From contig NZ_JAPJDL010000004.1 of assembly GCF_026242055.1 (NCBI RefSeq), positions 62,001-126,000 on the forward strand: a stretch of 64,000 bases of DNA, written 5' to 3'. How positions within the stretch are numbered: position 1 is the first letter of the stretch; each line of letters starts with the position of its first letter. This document shows, in pieces, positions 55,953-64,000 of the stretch. The DNA is from Lentzea sp. NEAU-D7 (lineage in GTDB: Bacteria > Actinomycetota > Actinomycetes > Mycobacteriales > Pseudonocardiaceae). A program made the translations under genes and the position numbers. The notes beneath the pieces are model-generated. The model did not search any database and was not told where the DNA came from. It saw nothing but the letters and a program-made list of their open reading frames with translations.

Positions 55953-58772
55953 GTGGTGACGTTCGGGGTGCTGGGCCCGCTGACCGCGGGATCCGCCCGC
56001 CTCGGCGGCCCGAAGCAGCGGGCGGTGCTGGCACGCCTGCTGGTGGCCCGGCGCCGGGTCGTCCCGGTGCGCACGCTCGTCGACGACCTGTGGGAGGACC
56101 CGCCCGAGGGTGCCGTCGGCACGGTGCAGACGTTCGTCGGCGCGCTGCGCAAGGCGCTGGAACCCGATCGTCCACCCCGGACCCCCTCGACGCTGCTGGT
56201 GACCGAGGGCACGGGGTACGCGCTGCTCGCGTCGGACGTGGACGCGTGGCGGTTCGAGGAGATGCTCGGCGGCGACCTGTCCGTGCTCGACGATGCGCTG
56301 GCACTGTGGCGCGGACCCGCCTACGCCGAGTTCTCCGACGAGCACTGGGCGCGCGCCGAGATCGACCGGCTCGAGGAGCTGCGGCTGGTGGCCGTGGAAC
56401 GCCGGGCCGAGGCCGCGCTGGCTCTCGGCCGTGCCGCGGGTGTCGTCGCCGACCTGCGCGCGCACCTGGCGGAGCACCCGTGGCGGGAGAAGGCGTGGAG
56501 CCTGCTCGCGCTGGCGCTGTACCGCGAAGGCCGTCAGGGCGAGGCGCTCGAAGCGGTGCGCGAGGCACGGCACGCGCTCGTCGAGGACCTGGGCGTGGAT
56601 CCGGGGCCGGAGCTCCGCGCGCTGGAGTCGGACATCCTCGCCCAGTCACCCCGCCTCACGCCTGCGGCCGCGCCGACGCTGGTGGGAAGGTCCGCGGAGC
56701 TGGCGGCCCTCGAGTCCGCCGTGCCCGCGGCGGGACTGGGGCTCGCCCTCGTGACCGGCGAGGCCGGTGCCGGCAAGACCGCGCTGGCCGAGGCGTTCAG
56801 CGCCGTGCTGCGCACGAGGGGGTGGACGGCGGTGTGGGCGCGCTGCCCGGAGGACGCACCGGTGGCGTGGCCGTGGCAGCAGGTGGTGGAGGCGCTGGGG
56901 GAGTCGTTGCCCGCCACCGACCGGTTCCACCTGCGCCGCGCGATCGTGTCCACCGTGGAGTCCGCCGCTCCGGTGCTGGTCGTGCTGGACGACCTGCACC
57001 AGGCCGACGAGGAGACCCTCGCGGTGCTGGCCGCGTTCACGGCGGCCCGGCTCTCCGGCCGGGTGCTGGTCGTCGCGACCTCCCGCACCGCCGTGCCGCT
57101 CGAAGCCCTGGCCCGCGCCGACCCCGTCCGCGTCGAGCTCGGCGGCCTGGACGAGGAGGCGGTCGCCGCCATCGTGGGACCACTGCACGCGCGTGCCGTC
57201 CACGAGCGCAGCGGCGGCAACCCGTTCTACGTCAAGGAACTCGCGCGGCTGGTCGCCTCGGGCGGTGACCTCGGTTCGGTTCCGGCAGGGGTGCGGGACG
57301 TGCTGCGGCACCGGCTCGCCGGGGTGCCGGCCGAGGTGCGGACCGTGCTGCGCCAGGCCTCCGTGCTGGGACGGGACGTCGAGGTGGACCTGCTGGCCGC
57401 CCTGGCGGGCCACGACGTCCTCGACGCGCTGGACCTCGCGATCGAGGCGGGGTTCGTCGTGGAGGTCGCGCCGGGCCGCGCCCGGTTCACGCACGCGCTG
57501 GTGCGCGACAACCTGTACGAGGAGGTGTCGCTGACCAGGCGTGCTCGCTGGCACGAGGCGGTCGCCGAGGCGGTGAGCCCCGCTGACGTCCAGACGCGGG
57601 CACACCACTACGCCCTCGCGGGGACGAGAAGCGCCGCGGCGGTGCGGGCACTGGCCGAGGCGGCGGAGCAGACTCGTTCGCCCGGTGAGGCGGTGCGTTT
57701 GTGGAAGGCCGCGATCGCGGCCGGCTCGGAGCGGCCCGACCTGCTGACCGGCCTGGTCAGGGCGCTGGCGGTGAGCGGGGACCTGGAAGGGGCACGAGAA
57801 CGGAGGTCGGCGGCCCTGCGCCTGGCCGCCGGTCCCGAGGAGGTGGCCGAGCTGATCGGGTCGTTCGACGTCCCCGGGATCTGGACCACGAACGACGACC
57901 CGGCCCACTCCGCCGAACTCGCCGCCGCCGCGGAACGCGTCCTCCCGTCGTTCCCCGGCCCCACCTCCACCCGCGCCCGCCTGCTCGCCACGATCGCGAT
58001 GGAGGAACGAGGCACCGGCGCCCGCCTGGCGGAGGCGCGGGAAGCCGAGGCCATCGCGCGTGACCTCGGCGATCCCGGGCTGCTCGCGTTCGCGCTGAAC
58101 GCCCGCTTCATGCACACCTTCCACCGCACCGGCCTGGCGGGGGAGCGGGCCGCGATCGGCCGCGAACTCGTCGAGGTTGCGGCAGGACGCCTGGTCACGC
58201 ACGAGGTCCTCGGCCACCTGATCCTCGTCCAGGCCTGCTCCGCGCTCGCCGACTTCGGCACGGCCGACCGCCACGCGGCCGCAGCCGACGCCCTGGCCCA
58301 GCGCCACGACCTGCCGCTGGTGGGCGTCTTCACCGACTGGTACGCGGCGCTGAAGCTCGCGGCGTCGGGCCGGACGTCCGAGGCCGACCGCGCCTACCGG
58401 GCGGCCGCCGGCCGCGTCCGGGGAACCGGCATGTGGGGCATGGAACGCGGACTGCTGCCGCTGGCCCTGCTCAGCCTGCACGGTCCGTCCTCAGTGGACC
58501 TGACCGACGACTGGGGCCCGCACCTGGACTGGGTTCGCCCGCTGGTGCTGCCCCACGACGAGGCGCTGGAGGCCGCACGCGCGTTGCCGGACGGACCGGC
58601 GGACCTGCTCATCGAGGTGAGAGCCTGCCTGCTGGCCATGGCGGCGGCGAGGCTGCGAGACGAGGAACTGCGCGAGCGCGCACGCGCGTTGTTGTTGCCC
58701 GCCAAGGACGAGCTGGTGGCGGGCACCGGGCTGTTCACCTTCGGCCCGGTGGCGAATTACCTAGGCCGCTAG
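55953..58772 (+). CDS. SARP/AfsR-like regulator (DNA-binding, BTAD, AAA)
   Basis: A 939-residue regulator. The N-terminal winged-helix (GVLGPLTAGSARLGGPKQRA ... VQTFVGALRKALE, residues ~1-75) and BTAD (about 90-230: LDDALALWRGPAYAEF) precede an AAA ATPase domain with Walker A TGEAGAGKTAL and Walker B VLVVLDDLHQAD. The rest is TPR-like helices. Large SARPs activate secondary-metabolite or catabolic genes; no biosynthetic cluster is present in this window. GTG start. Its 3' end overlaps the convergent SDR gene by 12 nt. Confidence 0.92.
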   Translation: MVTFGVLGPLTAGSARLGGPKQRAVLARLLVARRRVVPVRTLVDDLWEDPPEGAVGTVQTFVGALRKALEPDRPPRTPSTLLVTEGTGYALLASDVDAWRFEEMLGGDLSVLDDALALWRGPAYAEFSDEHWARAEIDRLEELRLVAVERRAEAALALGRAAGVVADLRAHLAEHPWREKAWSLLALALYREGRQGEALEAVREARHALVEDLGVDPGPELRALESDILAQSPRLTPAAAPTLVGRSAELAALESAVPAAGLGLALVTGEAGAGKTALAEAFSAVLRTRGWTAVWARCPEDAPVAWPWQQVVEALGESLPATDRFHLRRAIVSTVESAAPVLVVLDDLHQADEETLAVLAAFTAARLSGRVLVVATSRTAVPLEALARADPVRVELGGLDEEAVAAIVGPLHARAVHERSGGNPFYVKELARLVASGGDLGSVPAGVRDVLRHRLAGVPAEVRTVLRQASVLGRDVEVDLLAALAGHDVLDALDLAIEAGFVVEVAPGRARFTHALVRDNLYEEVSLTRRARWHEAVAEAVSPADVQTRAHHYALAGTRSAAAVRALAEAAEQTRSPGEAVRLWKAAIAAGSERPDLLTGLVRALAVSGDLEGARERRSAALRLAAGPEEVAELIGSFDVPGIWTTNDDPAHSAELAAAAERVLPSFPGPTSTRARLLATIAMEERGTGARLAEAREAEAIARDLGDPGLLAFALNARFMHTFHRTGLAGERAAIGRELVEVAAGRLVTHEVLGHLILVQACSALADFGTADRHAAAADALAQRHDLPLVGVFTDWYAALKLAASGRTSEADRAYRAAAGRVRGTGMWGMERGLLPLALLSLHGPSSVDLTDDWGPHLDWVRPLVLPHDEALEAARALPDGPADLLIEVRACLLAMAAARLRDEELRERARALLLPAKDELVAGTGLFTFGPVANYLGR

Positions 58773-59531
58773 GGCGGGCCCGAGCAGCAGGCCGCCGTCC
58801 AGCACGAACTCCGAGCCGGTCGCGAACGCCGCCTCTCGCGACGCCAGGTAGAGCACCAGCGCGGTGAACTCGGCGGGCTCGCCCAGTCGTGGCACGGCGA
58901 ACGGAGCGGGGGAGTAGAGCTCGCCGATCGCGGGCTGCCCGGCCACGACCGGTTCGGTGATCAGCGGGGTCGACACCACGCCGGGGTGGACCGAGTTCAC
59001 GCGGATGCCGTCGCGGCCCAGCTCCAGCGCCGCGGTCCTGGTCAGCCCGCGCAGCGCCCACTTGCTCGCGACATAGGGCGCGTAGAACGGTGAGCCCACG
59101 TTGGCCATGGTCGAGGCGATGTTCACGATCGACCCGCCGCCGGCCCTCCGCAGCGACGGCGCACCGTGTTTGATGCCGAGGAACTGCCCGGTCAGGTTCA
59201 CCGCGAGCGTGCGGTCCCAGACCTCGCGCGAGGTGTCCTCGATCAGGGCGGCCGGGTGCTGCGCGCCGGCGTTGTTCACCAGCACCGACACCGGCCCGAA
59301 CCGTTCCTCCGCGGTGCGGACGGCCTCGGACCACGCGTCCTCGTCCGTCACGTCGAGCCGCACGGCGAGGGCCCGCTCGCCGAGTTCCTCCGCCGCTTTC
59401 GCCCCCGCGTCGAGGTCCCGTGCGGCGATCACGACCCGCGCGCCTTCGGCGTGGAAGCCCCGCACGTGGCTCGCGCCCATTCCGCTCGTCGCGCCGGTGA
59501 TGAACACCGTCTGCCCGTCGAAGCGTCCCAT
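58761..59531 (-). CDS. Short-chain dehydrogenase/reductase (SDR)
   Basis: A 256-residue classical SDR: cofactor site TGATSGMGASH, NNAG, catalytic Ser in IVNIAST, and Tyr/Lys in YAPYVASKWA; the C-terminus ends GSEFVLDGGLLLGP. Acidic residue after the glycine motif region (ARDLDAG) fits NAD(P). It is divergent from a TetR gene across 96 nt with two related dyads, so it is very likely the TetR target. Substrate may be a hydroxy-acyl compound, considering the acyl-CoA genes nearby. Confidence 0.93.
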   Translation of the reverse strand: MGRFDGQTVFITGATSGMGASHVRGFHAEGARVVIAARDLDAGAKAAEELGERALAVRLDVTDEDAWSEAVRTAEERFGPVSVLVNNAGAQHPAALIEDTSREVWDRTLAVNLTGQFLGIKHGAPSLRRAGGGSIVNIASTMANVGSPFYAPYVASKWALRGLTRTAALELGRDGIRVNSVHPGVVSTPLITEPVVAGQPAIGELYSPAPFAVPRLGEPAEFTALVLYLASREAAFATGSEFVLDGGLLLGPALAA

Positions 59532-59545
59532 CGGTCTCCTCCAGT

Positions 59546-59565
59546 GGTGAGATGAGTGACTCACC
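59546..59565. promoter_or_regulatory. TetR operator, SDR-proximal copy
   Basis: GGTGAG...CTCACC arms enclose TGAGTGACTCA, a perfect 11-bp dyad at 59553-59563. The arms match the copy at 59590-59609. It lies 15 nt ahead of the SDR start. Confidence 0.7.
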
Positions 59566-59589
59566 TCGGAACCGTAGGCATCGGTCGGT

Positions 59590-59609
59590 GGTGAGTCAAG
59601 TGACTCACC
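59590..59609. promoter_or_regulatory. TetR operator, TetR-proximal copy
   Basis: GGTGAGTCAAGTGACTCACC is a 20-bp inverted repeat with 9-bp arms. A -10-like CATACT lies at 59616-59621, just before the GTG at 59628, so bound repressor would cover the -35 position of the tetR promoter. The transcript would be leaderless or nearly so. Confidence 0.75.
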
Positions 59610-59627
59610 TCGTGGCATACTGGCGGG

Positions 59628-60260
59628 GTGCCGACCTACCACGAGCGCATGGCGGAGCAGAAGCGGACGGCGATCGTCGACGCCGCCACCCGGCTGTTCC
59701 TGGAGTCCGGCTACGACAAGACCTCGCTCGCGCGCATCGCCGACGCGGCCGGGGTGTCGAAGGCGACGCTGTTCAAGCAGTTCCCGACGAAGGCCGAGCT
59801 GTTCGACGCGATCGTCACGGACTACTGGCGCACCGAGGAGGGCGCGCTCACCCCGCAGCCGGGTGATCCGCGCAGGGGCCTGACGGCGCTCGGCAACCGG
59901 TACGTGGCACTGCTGACGCGGCCGGGCATGGTCGCGCTGTTCCGCATCGTCATCGCGGAGGCGCCGCGCTTCCCCGAGCTCGGGCAGACGCAGTTCAAGC
60001 TGGGCAAACAGCCGTTCTTCGACACCGTGCGCGACTACCTCGCCGCCGAGCACGAGGCCGGCACGCTGACCGTCGAGGACCCGGTCCTGGCGGCCACGCA
60101 GTTCCTCGGCATGATCTCGAACTTCGCGTTCTGGCCCCGCATGCTGCTGGTGAACTGGTCGCCCACCGAGAAGGCCATGGCCCACTCGGTGGACGAGGCG
60201 GTCCAGACGGTCCTGGCCCGCCACGCGGTCACAGCGGCAACCGGCGCAGCGCGGGCTTGA
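59628..60260 (+). CDS. TetR-family transcriptional repressor
   Basis: A 210-residue repressor with an N-terminal HTH (AIVDAATRLFLESGYDKTSL, IADAAGVSKATLFKQF) and a helical ligand domain of the AcrR_C/TetR_C_7 type (about 80-205). GTG start at 59628, directly behind a probable promoter. Two GGTGAGTnA-type operators between it and the SDR indicate autorepression and SDR control. Its 3' end overlaps the convergent acyl-CoA ligase gene by 32 nt. The ligand may be an acyl-CoA, by context. Confidence 0.92.
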   Translation: MPTYHERMAEQKRTAIVDAATRLFLESGYDKTSLARIADAAGVSKATLFKQFPTKAELFDAIVTDYWRTEEGALTPQPGDPRRGLTALGNRYVALLTRPGMVALFRIVIAEAPRFPELGQTQFKLGKQPFFDTVRDYLAAEHEAGTLTVEDPVLAATQFLGMISNFAFWPRMLLVNWSPTEKAMAHSVDEAVQTVLARHAVTAATGAARA

Positions 60261-61665
60261 GGACCTTCCCGGACCCCGTGCGCGGCAGTTCGGCGACCAC
60301 CTCGACGTGGACCGGGATCTTGTACTTCGCCAGGCGCGGCAACAGGAACTCCCGCAACCCGGCGGCGTCCACCACCGCGCCGTCGCGAGGCCGGACGAAC
60401 GCCCGTCCGACCTCGCCCCAGCGCTGGTCCGGCACCCCGACGACGGCGACCTCCGCGACGTCCGGGTGCGAGGTGATCGCGTTCTCCACCTCGGCCGGGT
60501 AGACGTTCTCGCCGCCGGAGATGTACATGTCCTTGAGCCGGTCGAGGACGTACAGGTGCCCGTCGTCGAGCCGTCCCAGGTCGCCGGTGCGGAACCAGCC
60601 GTCGGAGGTGAACGCGGCCGCGGTGGCGACCGGGTCGTTCCAGTAGCCCGGCGTGACGTTCGGGCCTTCCACCTCGATCTCGCCCGTGCCGGCGAGCCGC
60701 AGATCACCGAAGAACACCGGGGGACCGGCCGAACCCGCCTTCCGCACGCTGTCGGCGGCCTCCAGGAACGTGGCGCCGGGCGCGGTCTCGGTGAGGCCGT
60801 AGCCCTGGCAGAACACCAGGCCCCGGTCCTGGTAGGCGCGGATCACCGCGTCCGGCACCGCCGCCCCGCCGCACAGCAGCACCCGCAACGACGACAGGTC
60901 CGCGTCGTGCCACGACGAGGAGGCGGCCAGGTCGGCGTACATCGTGGACACCCCGAACATCCACGTCACGCGCTGGGTCTCGATCAGCGAGACGCACTCG
61001 GCGACGTCCCAGCGCGAGGTGATCACGCTGCGCCCGCCCTTGGCGAACGTGGGCAGCAACGTCTGGGCGAGCGCGGCGACGTGGAACAGCGGCGCGCTGA
61101 CCAGGGCGACGTCGTCCGAGGCGATGTCGACGCCGATCATCAGGTTGAAGGTGTTCCACAGCAGGTTGGCGTGGCTGAGCATCGCGCCCTTGGGCCTGCC
61201 GGTGGTGCCGGAGGTGTAGAGGATCAGGGCGATGTCGTCGGCGCCGACCGGCTCGTCCAGTGGCTCGCCGGAGCCCTGGAGCAGCCAGTCCTCGTACGCG
61301 GCCAGCGACACCGCCCGCGGGTGCTCCACCTGGTGCGACGGCGCGTGCACCAGCACGTGCGCACCGCAGTCGGCGAGCTGGTAGTTGATCTCGGCAGGGG
61401 TCAGGCGGAAGTTCAGCGGTACGAAGATCGCGCCCAGCTGGTGCGCGGCGAACATCGTCTCGGCGAACGACGGGTGGTTCGGGCCGAGGTACGCGACCCG
61501 GTCACCGTGCCGGACCCCGAGCTCCCGCAACCGCCACGCCAGCCGGGTCGTGCGGACGGCGACCTCCTCGTACGTGGAGGAAACGCCGTCGCAGGTGAAC
61601 GCCTCACGCTTCGGCGCCATGCGTGCTCGGCGGTGTGGCCAGCTGCCCAGTCCCGCGTTGCGCAT
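60229..61665 (-). CDS. Acyl-CoA synthetase (AMP-dependent ligase)
   Basis: A 478-residue ANL-superfamily enzyme that activates a carboxylic acid via an acyl-adenylate to its CoA thioester. Motifs: ILYTSGTTGRPKGAMLSH (P-loop), YGLTE, DGWFRTGDLG and the C-terminal catalytic Lys in GSGKVLKP. Start ATG 61665 gives the GLGSWPHRRARM opening common to FadD3-like and related ligases, and overlaps the MFS transporter stop by 62 nt, an unusually long same-strand overlap. It is the fourth gene of the operon starting beyond the right edge. Confidence 0.93.
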   Translation of the reverse strand: MRNAGLGSWPHRRARMAPKREAFTCDGVSSTYEEVAVRTTRLAWRLRELGVRHGDRVAYLGPNHPSFAETMFAAHQLGAIFVPLNFRLTPAEINYQLADCGAHVLVHAPSHQVEHPRAVSLAAYEDWLLQGSGEPLDEPVGADDIALILYTSGTTGRPKGAMLSHANLLWNTFNLMIGVDIASDDVALVSAPLFHVAALAQTLLPTFAKGGRSVITSRWDVAECVSLIETQRVTWMFGVSTMYADLAASSSWHDADLSSLRVLLCGGAAVPDAVIRAYQDRGLVFCQGYGLTETAPGATFLEAADSVRKAGSAGPPVFFGDLRLAGTGEIEVEGPNVTPGYWNDPVATAAAFTSDGWFRTGDLGRLDDGHLYVLDRLKDMYISGGENVYPAEVENAITSHPDVAEVAVVGVPDQRWGEVGRAFVRPRDGAVVDAAGLREFLLPRLAKYKIPVHVEVVAELPRTGSGKVLKPALRRLPL

Positions 61666-62920
61666 TCCTGTCTCCTGTCAGGCTGGTCCGGCTGGTCTCG
61701 TGCAGCGTCACCGTGCAGATGACGGTGAGCAGGCAGAACGCCGCGAGGATGAACGGGATCGCGCCCGTGCCGGAGGACTTCTGCACCTGCGCGAAGAGCA
61801 ACGGCGCGAGCCCCGCGCCCAGACCCGCCAGCTGGTAGCCGAGCGAGGCGCCGGTGTACCGGCTGCCGGTGTTGAACAGCTCGCTGTAGAGCGCGGCCAG
61901 CGGCCCGTACATCATCGGGTGGATCACGGCCTGGCCGAGCACGAGCGCGATGACGATGAACCCGTTGTCCACCATGGGGAACAGCACGAACCCGAACGCC
62001 GCCATCAGCACGGCGCCGACGAGCACGACGGGCCGGCGCCCGACCCTGTCGGACATCGCCGACCAGCCGATGATGCCGATCACCGCGAGCGCCGAGGACA
62101 GAGTCAGCGCGTTGAGGATCATCTGCCTGCTGTTGCCCGCCTGCACGCCGTACGCCAGGACGAACGTCGTCAGGGTCGACTGCGCGACGAACGCCGAGAG
62201 GCCGACGCCCACGCCCAGCGCCAGCGTGCGCGGGTGGTTGCGCAGCACGTCGAGCAACGGCATGGAGCCCGGCTTGCGCTCGGCCTGGAAGACCGGCGTC
62301 TCCTCGACCTTCATCCGCACGAACAGGCCGATGCCCAGCAGCACCACGCTCAGCAGGAACGGCACCCGCCAGCCCCAGTCGAGGAACGCCTGCTCGCCGA
62401 CCAGCGCGGCGGTGCCGGTCAGCGCGGCCGTCGACAGCACCATGCCGCACGGCGCGCCGGCGTTGGTGAAGCTCGCCCACAGCCCGCGCCGGGAGGTGGC
62501 GTGCTCGGCCGACATGAGCACGGCGCCGCCCCACTCGCCGCCGACGGAGATGCCCTGCACGACCCGCAGCAGGACCAGTCCGGCCGGCGCGAGCCAGCCG
62601 ACCTGGGCGTAGGTGGGCAGCAGGCCGATCAGGAAGCTCGCCACGCCCATCAGGCTCATGGTCAGCACGAGCATCTTCTTGCGCCCCAGCAGGTCCCCGT
62701 AGTGTCCGAAGAGGATTCCGCCGAGCGGCCGGGCGAGGTAGCCGGTGGCGAACGTGCCGAAGCTCGCGATCGTGCCGACCAGCGGGTCCAGCGAGGAGAA
62801 GAAGACCTTGTTGAACACGACCGCGGAGGCCGTGGCGTAGAGCAGGAAGTCGTAGTACTCGATCACACTGCCGAGAAAGCTCGACCCGACTGCACGGCGT
62901 AACTGCGTTGTTGGCGCCAT
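61604..62920 (-). CDS. MFS transporter, metabolite:H+ symporter (MHS) group
   Basis: A 438-residue transporter with about twelve membrane helices and MHS-type signatures: SVIEYYDFLLYATA in helix 1, GHYGDLLGRKKMLV between helices 2 and 3, and SDRVGRRPVVLVG in the second half. The group (KgtP, ProP, ShiA, aromatic-acid symporters) takes up organic acids with protons. Lying between MaoC and the acyl-CoA ligase, it likely imports the acid that the ligase activates. Confidence 0.92.
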   Translation of the reverse strand: MAPTTQLRRAVGSSFLGSVIEYYDFLLYATASAVVFNKVFFSSLDPLVGTIASFGTFATGYLARPLGGILFGHYGDLLGRKKMLVLTMSLMGVASFLIGLLPTYAQVGWLAPAGLVLLRVVQGISVGGEWGGAVLMSAEHATSRRGLWASFTNAGAPCGMVLSTAALTGTAALVGEQAFLDWGWRVPFLLSVVLLGIGLFVRMKVEETPVFQAERKPGSMPLLDVLRNHPRTLALGVGVGLSAFVAQSTLTTFVLAYGVQAGNSRQMILNALTLSSALAVIGIIGWSAMSDRVGRRPVVLVGAVLMAAFGFVLFPMVDNGFIVIALVLGQAVIHPMMYGPLAALYSELFNTGSRYTGASLGYQLAGLGAGLAPLLFAQVQKSSGTGAIPFILAAFCLLTVICTVTLHETSRTSLTGDRNAQRGTGQLATPPSTHGAEA

Positions 62921-62929
62921 GGCTTCACC

Positions 62930-63388
62930 TCATGTGTAGTGGCGGTAGACGGCACGTGCGACGCAAGCGGGCTTCGCGGAGCCCTCGATCTCGACGGTGA
63001 AGTCGACGGTGAGCTGCACGCCGTCGCCCGGCACGTCCTCGACGGACGCGACCTGGCCGAGCAGCCGGATCTTGGCGCCGACCGGCACGGGCGCGGGGAA
63101 CCGCACCTTGTCCAGCCCGTAGTTCAGGCTCATCCGCACGCCCGAGACGTCGAGCAGCTCGCTCATCAGCGGGATGAGCAGCGCCAGCGTCAGGTAGCCG
63201 TGTGCGATCGTGCCGCCGAACGGGCCGGAGGCGGCGCGTTCCGGGTCGACGTGGATCCACTGGTGGTCGTCGGTGGCGGTGGCGAACGTGTCGACGCGGC
63301 TCTGGTCGATCTGCAGCCAGTCGGTGTGGCCGAGGCTCTGCCCCGCCAGGGCCCTGAGTTCTGCGATTCCTTGGACGGAGATGGTCAC
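62930..63388 (-). CDS. MaoC-type hot-dog enoyl-CoA hydratase
   Basis: A 152-residue single hot-dog protein with the R-hydratase pattern: VDTFATATDDHQWIHVDPER (catalytic Asp and His) and GGTIAHGYLTLALL. It hydrates trans-2-enoyl-CoA or a related thioester. GTG start at 63388 overlaps the stop of the amidohydrolase gene upstream (GTGA). It belongs to the acid-degradation operon with the transporter and ligase. Confidence 0.92.
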   Translation of the reverse strand: MTISVQGIAELRALAGQSLGHTDWLQIDQSRVDTFATATDDHQWIHVDPERAASGPFGGTIAHGYLTLALLIPLMSELLDVSGVRMSLNYGLDKVRFPAPVPVGAKIRLLGQVASVEDVPGDGVQLTVDFTVEIEGSAKPACVARAVYRHYT

Positions 63389-64000
63389 GCGTCCTCCTTC
63401 ACGAGTCCGAGCAGACGGGCGGCGTTGTGCTTGAGGATCTTGGGACGGACCTCGTCGGAGATGTCCAGCTTCGCGAAGTCGGCCAGCCAGCGGTCGGGGG
63501 TGATGACGGGGTGGTCCGACCCGAACAGGACCTTGTCCTGCAGCAGGGTGTTGGCGTAGCGGACGAGCTGCGGCGGGAAGTACTTCGGCGACCAGCCGGA
63601 CAGGTCGATGTGCACGAACGGCTTGTGCGTGGCCACCGCGAGCGCCTCGTCCTGCCACGGGAACGACGGGTGCGCGAGCACGATCCGCAGGTGCGGGAAG
63701 TCCACGGCGACGTCGTCCACGAGCATCGGGTTGGAGTGCTTGAGCCTGATGCCACCGCCGCCGGGCACGCCGGCGCCGATACCGGTCTGTCCGCTGTGGA
63801 ACAGCGCGGGCACGCCGAGCTCCTCGATCACCTCGTACAGCGGGTACGCCATCCGGTCGTCCGGCGAGAAGTCCTGGAGGCTCGGGTGGAACTTGAAGCC
63901 CCGCACGCCGTGCTCCTCGACGAGCCTGCGCGCCTCGCGGACGGCCGTGCGGCCCTTCCAGGGGTCGACGCTCGCGAACGGGATCAGCACGTCGGCGTGT
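63385..64000 (-). CDS. Amidohydrolase-2 family protein (C-terminal part, runs off the window)
   Basis: About 204 C-terminal codons are visible; the start lies beyond position 64000. Motifs of the amidohydrolase_2/ACMSD group: GVRGFKFHPSLQDFSP, PALFHSGQTGIG, LAHPSFPWQDEAL and the metal-binding Asp in LFGSDHPVITPDRW. The family includes decarboxylases and C-C hydrolases of aromatic-derived acids. It is the furthest-upstream visible gene of the operon containing MaoC, MFS and ligase, and suggests degradation of an aromatic or cyclic acid. Confidence 0.9.
   Translation of the reverse strand, partial: HADVLIPFASVDPWKGRTAVREARRLVEEHGVRGFKFHPSLQDFSPDDRMAYPLYEVIEELGVPALFHSGQTGIGAGVPGGGGIRLKHSNPMLVDDVAVDFPHLRIVLAHPSFPWQDEALAVATHKPFVHIDLSGWSPKYFPPQLVRYANTLLQDKVLFGSDHPVITPDRWLADFAKLDISDEVRPKILKHNAARLLGLVKEDA

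Noticed and set aside
1..64000. tRNA, rRNA, CRISPR or prophage content
   Set aside because: Reading both strands showed no cloverleaf-like gaps, no regular short direct-repeat array and no phage structural or integrase genes.

Overview
The window is high-GC DNA with tightly packed, often ATGA- or GTGA-overlapping genes, frequent GTG starts, many two-component systems, LuxR, SARP-like and LacI regulators, secreted multi-domain glycosidases and an ECF sigma/zinc anti-sigma pair. This points to a filamentous actinobacterium. The gene style suggests the Pseudonocardiaceae (Lentzea/Saccharothrix-like), but that placement is an inference. I found no rRNA, tRNA, CRISPR array, intact insertion sequence, prophage or biosynthetic megasynthase. 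Both ends of the window cut through genes.

Layout. 1-3.8 kb: a catabolic operon (citryl-CoA lyase-like, class III CoA-transferase, amidohydrolase) with an IclR regulator and two identical 14-bp operators. 3.8-8.7 kb: a TerC-type metal exporter behind a probable yybP-ykoY manganese riboswitch, a MerR regulator with a textbook 19-bp-spacer promoter, a CPBP protease and a NarL-type two-component pair. 8.7-10.8 kb: a methyltransferase and a secreted SGNH hydrolase. 10.8-16.3 kb: an ECF-sigma-headed, translationally coupled operon with a zinc-finger anti-sigma/membrane fusion, two paralogous ABC ATPases and two further membrane proteins. 16.4-19.9 kb: a PucR regulator divergent from a ferredoxin-reductase/fatty-acid-desaturase pair. 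20-29.5 kb: a secreted X-Pro peptidase, lgt, YceI, a LuxR-AAA regulator, an enoyl-CoA hydratase, and a molybdo-oxidoreductase/flavin reductase/zinc-ribbon module with a HAD phosphatase.

29.5-39.7 kb is a glycan-degradation island: a GH2-like enzyme, a LacI regulator, a discoidin/beta-helix protein, a DUF1996 protein and a discoidin-flanked clan-A glycosidase. It is tied together by five GAGCGCTC-type operators, so one repressor probably controls several secreted proteins.

39.7-41.5 kb is the most unusual locus: a signal-less astacin-type metalloprotease followed, in one operon, by a 62-residue acidic protein, a free-standing duplicate of the protease's own C-terminal domain, and a YbaY-fold protein. 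I do not recognise this as a described system. 41.7-50 kb: GrpB-like protein, VanZ-like protein, a lipoprotein and three two-component modules, one with two membrane sensors. 50.1-53.5 kb: a four-gene exported/membrane cluster rich in histidines, whose polytopic member carries an internally duplicated WD..WH...G.D...PH motif. A small element with 15-bp inverted ends and CTAG flanks directly abuts it. 53.7-55 kb: an ArfA-like BON/OmpA protein with its partner. 55-64 kb: an alpha/beta hydrolase, a SARP-like AAA regulator, and an acyl-CoA-type catabolic cluster (SDR, TetR with two operators, acyl-CoA ligase, MFS transporter, MaoC hydratase, amidohydrolase).
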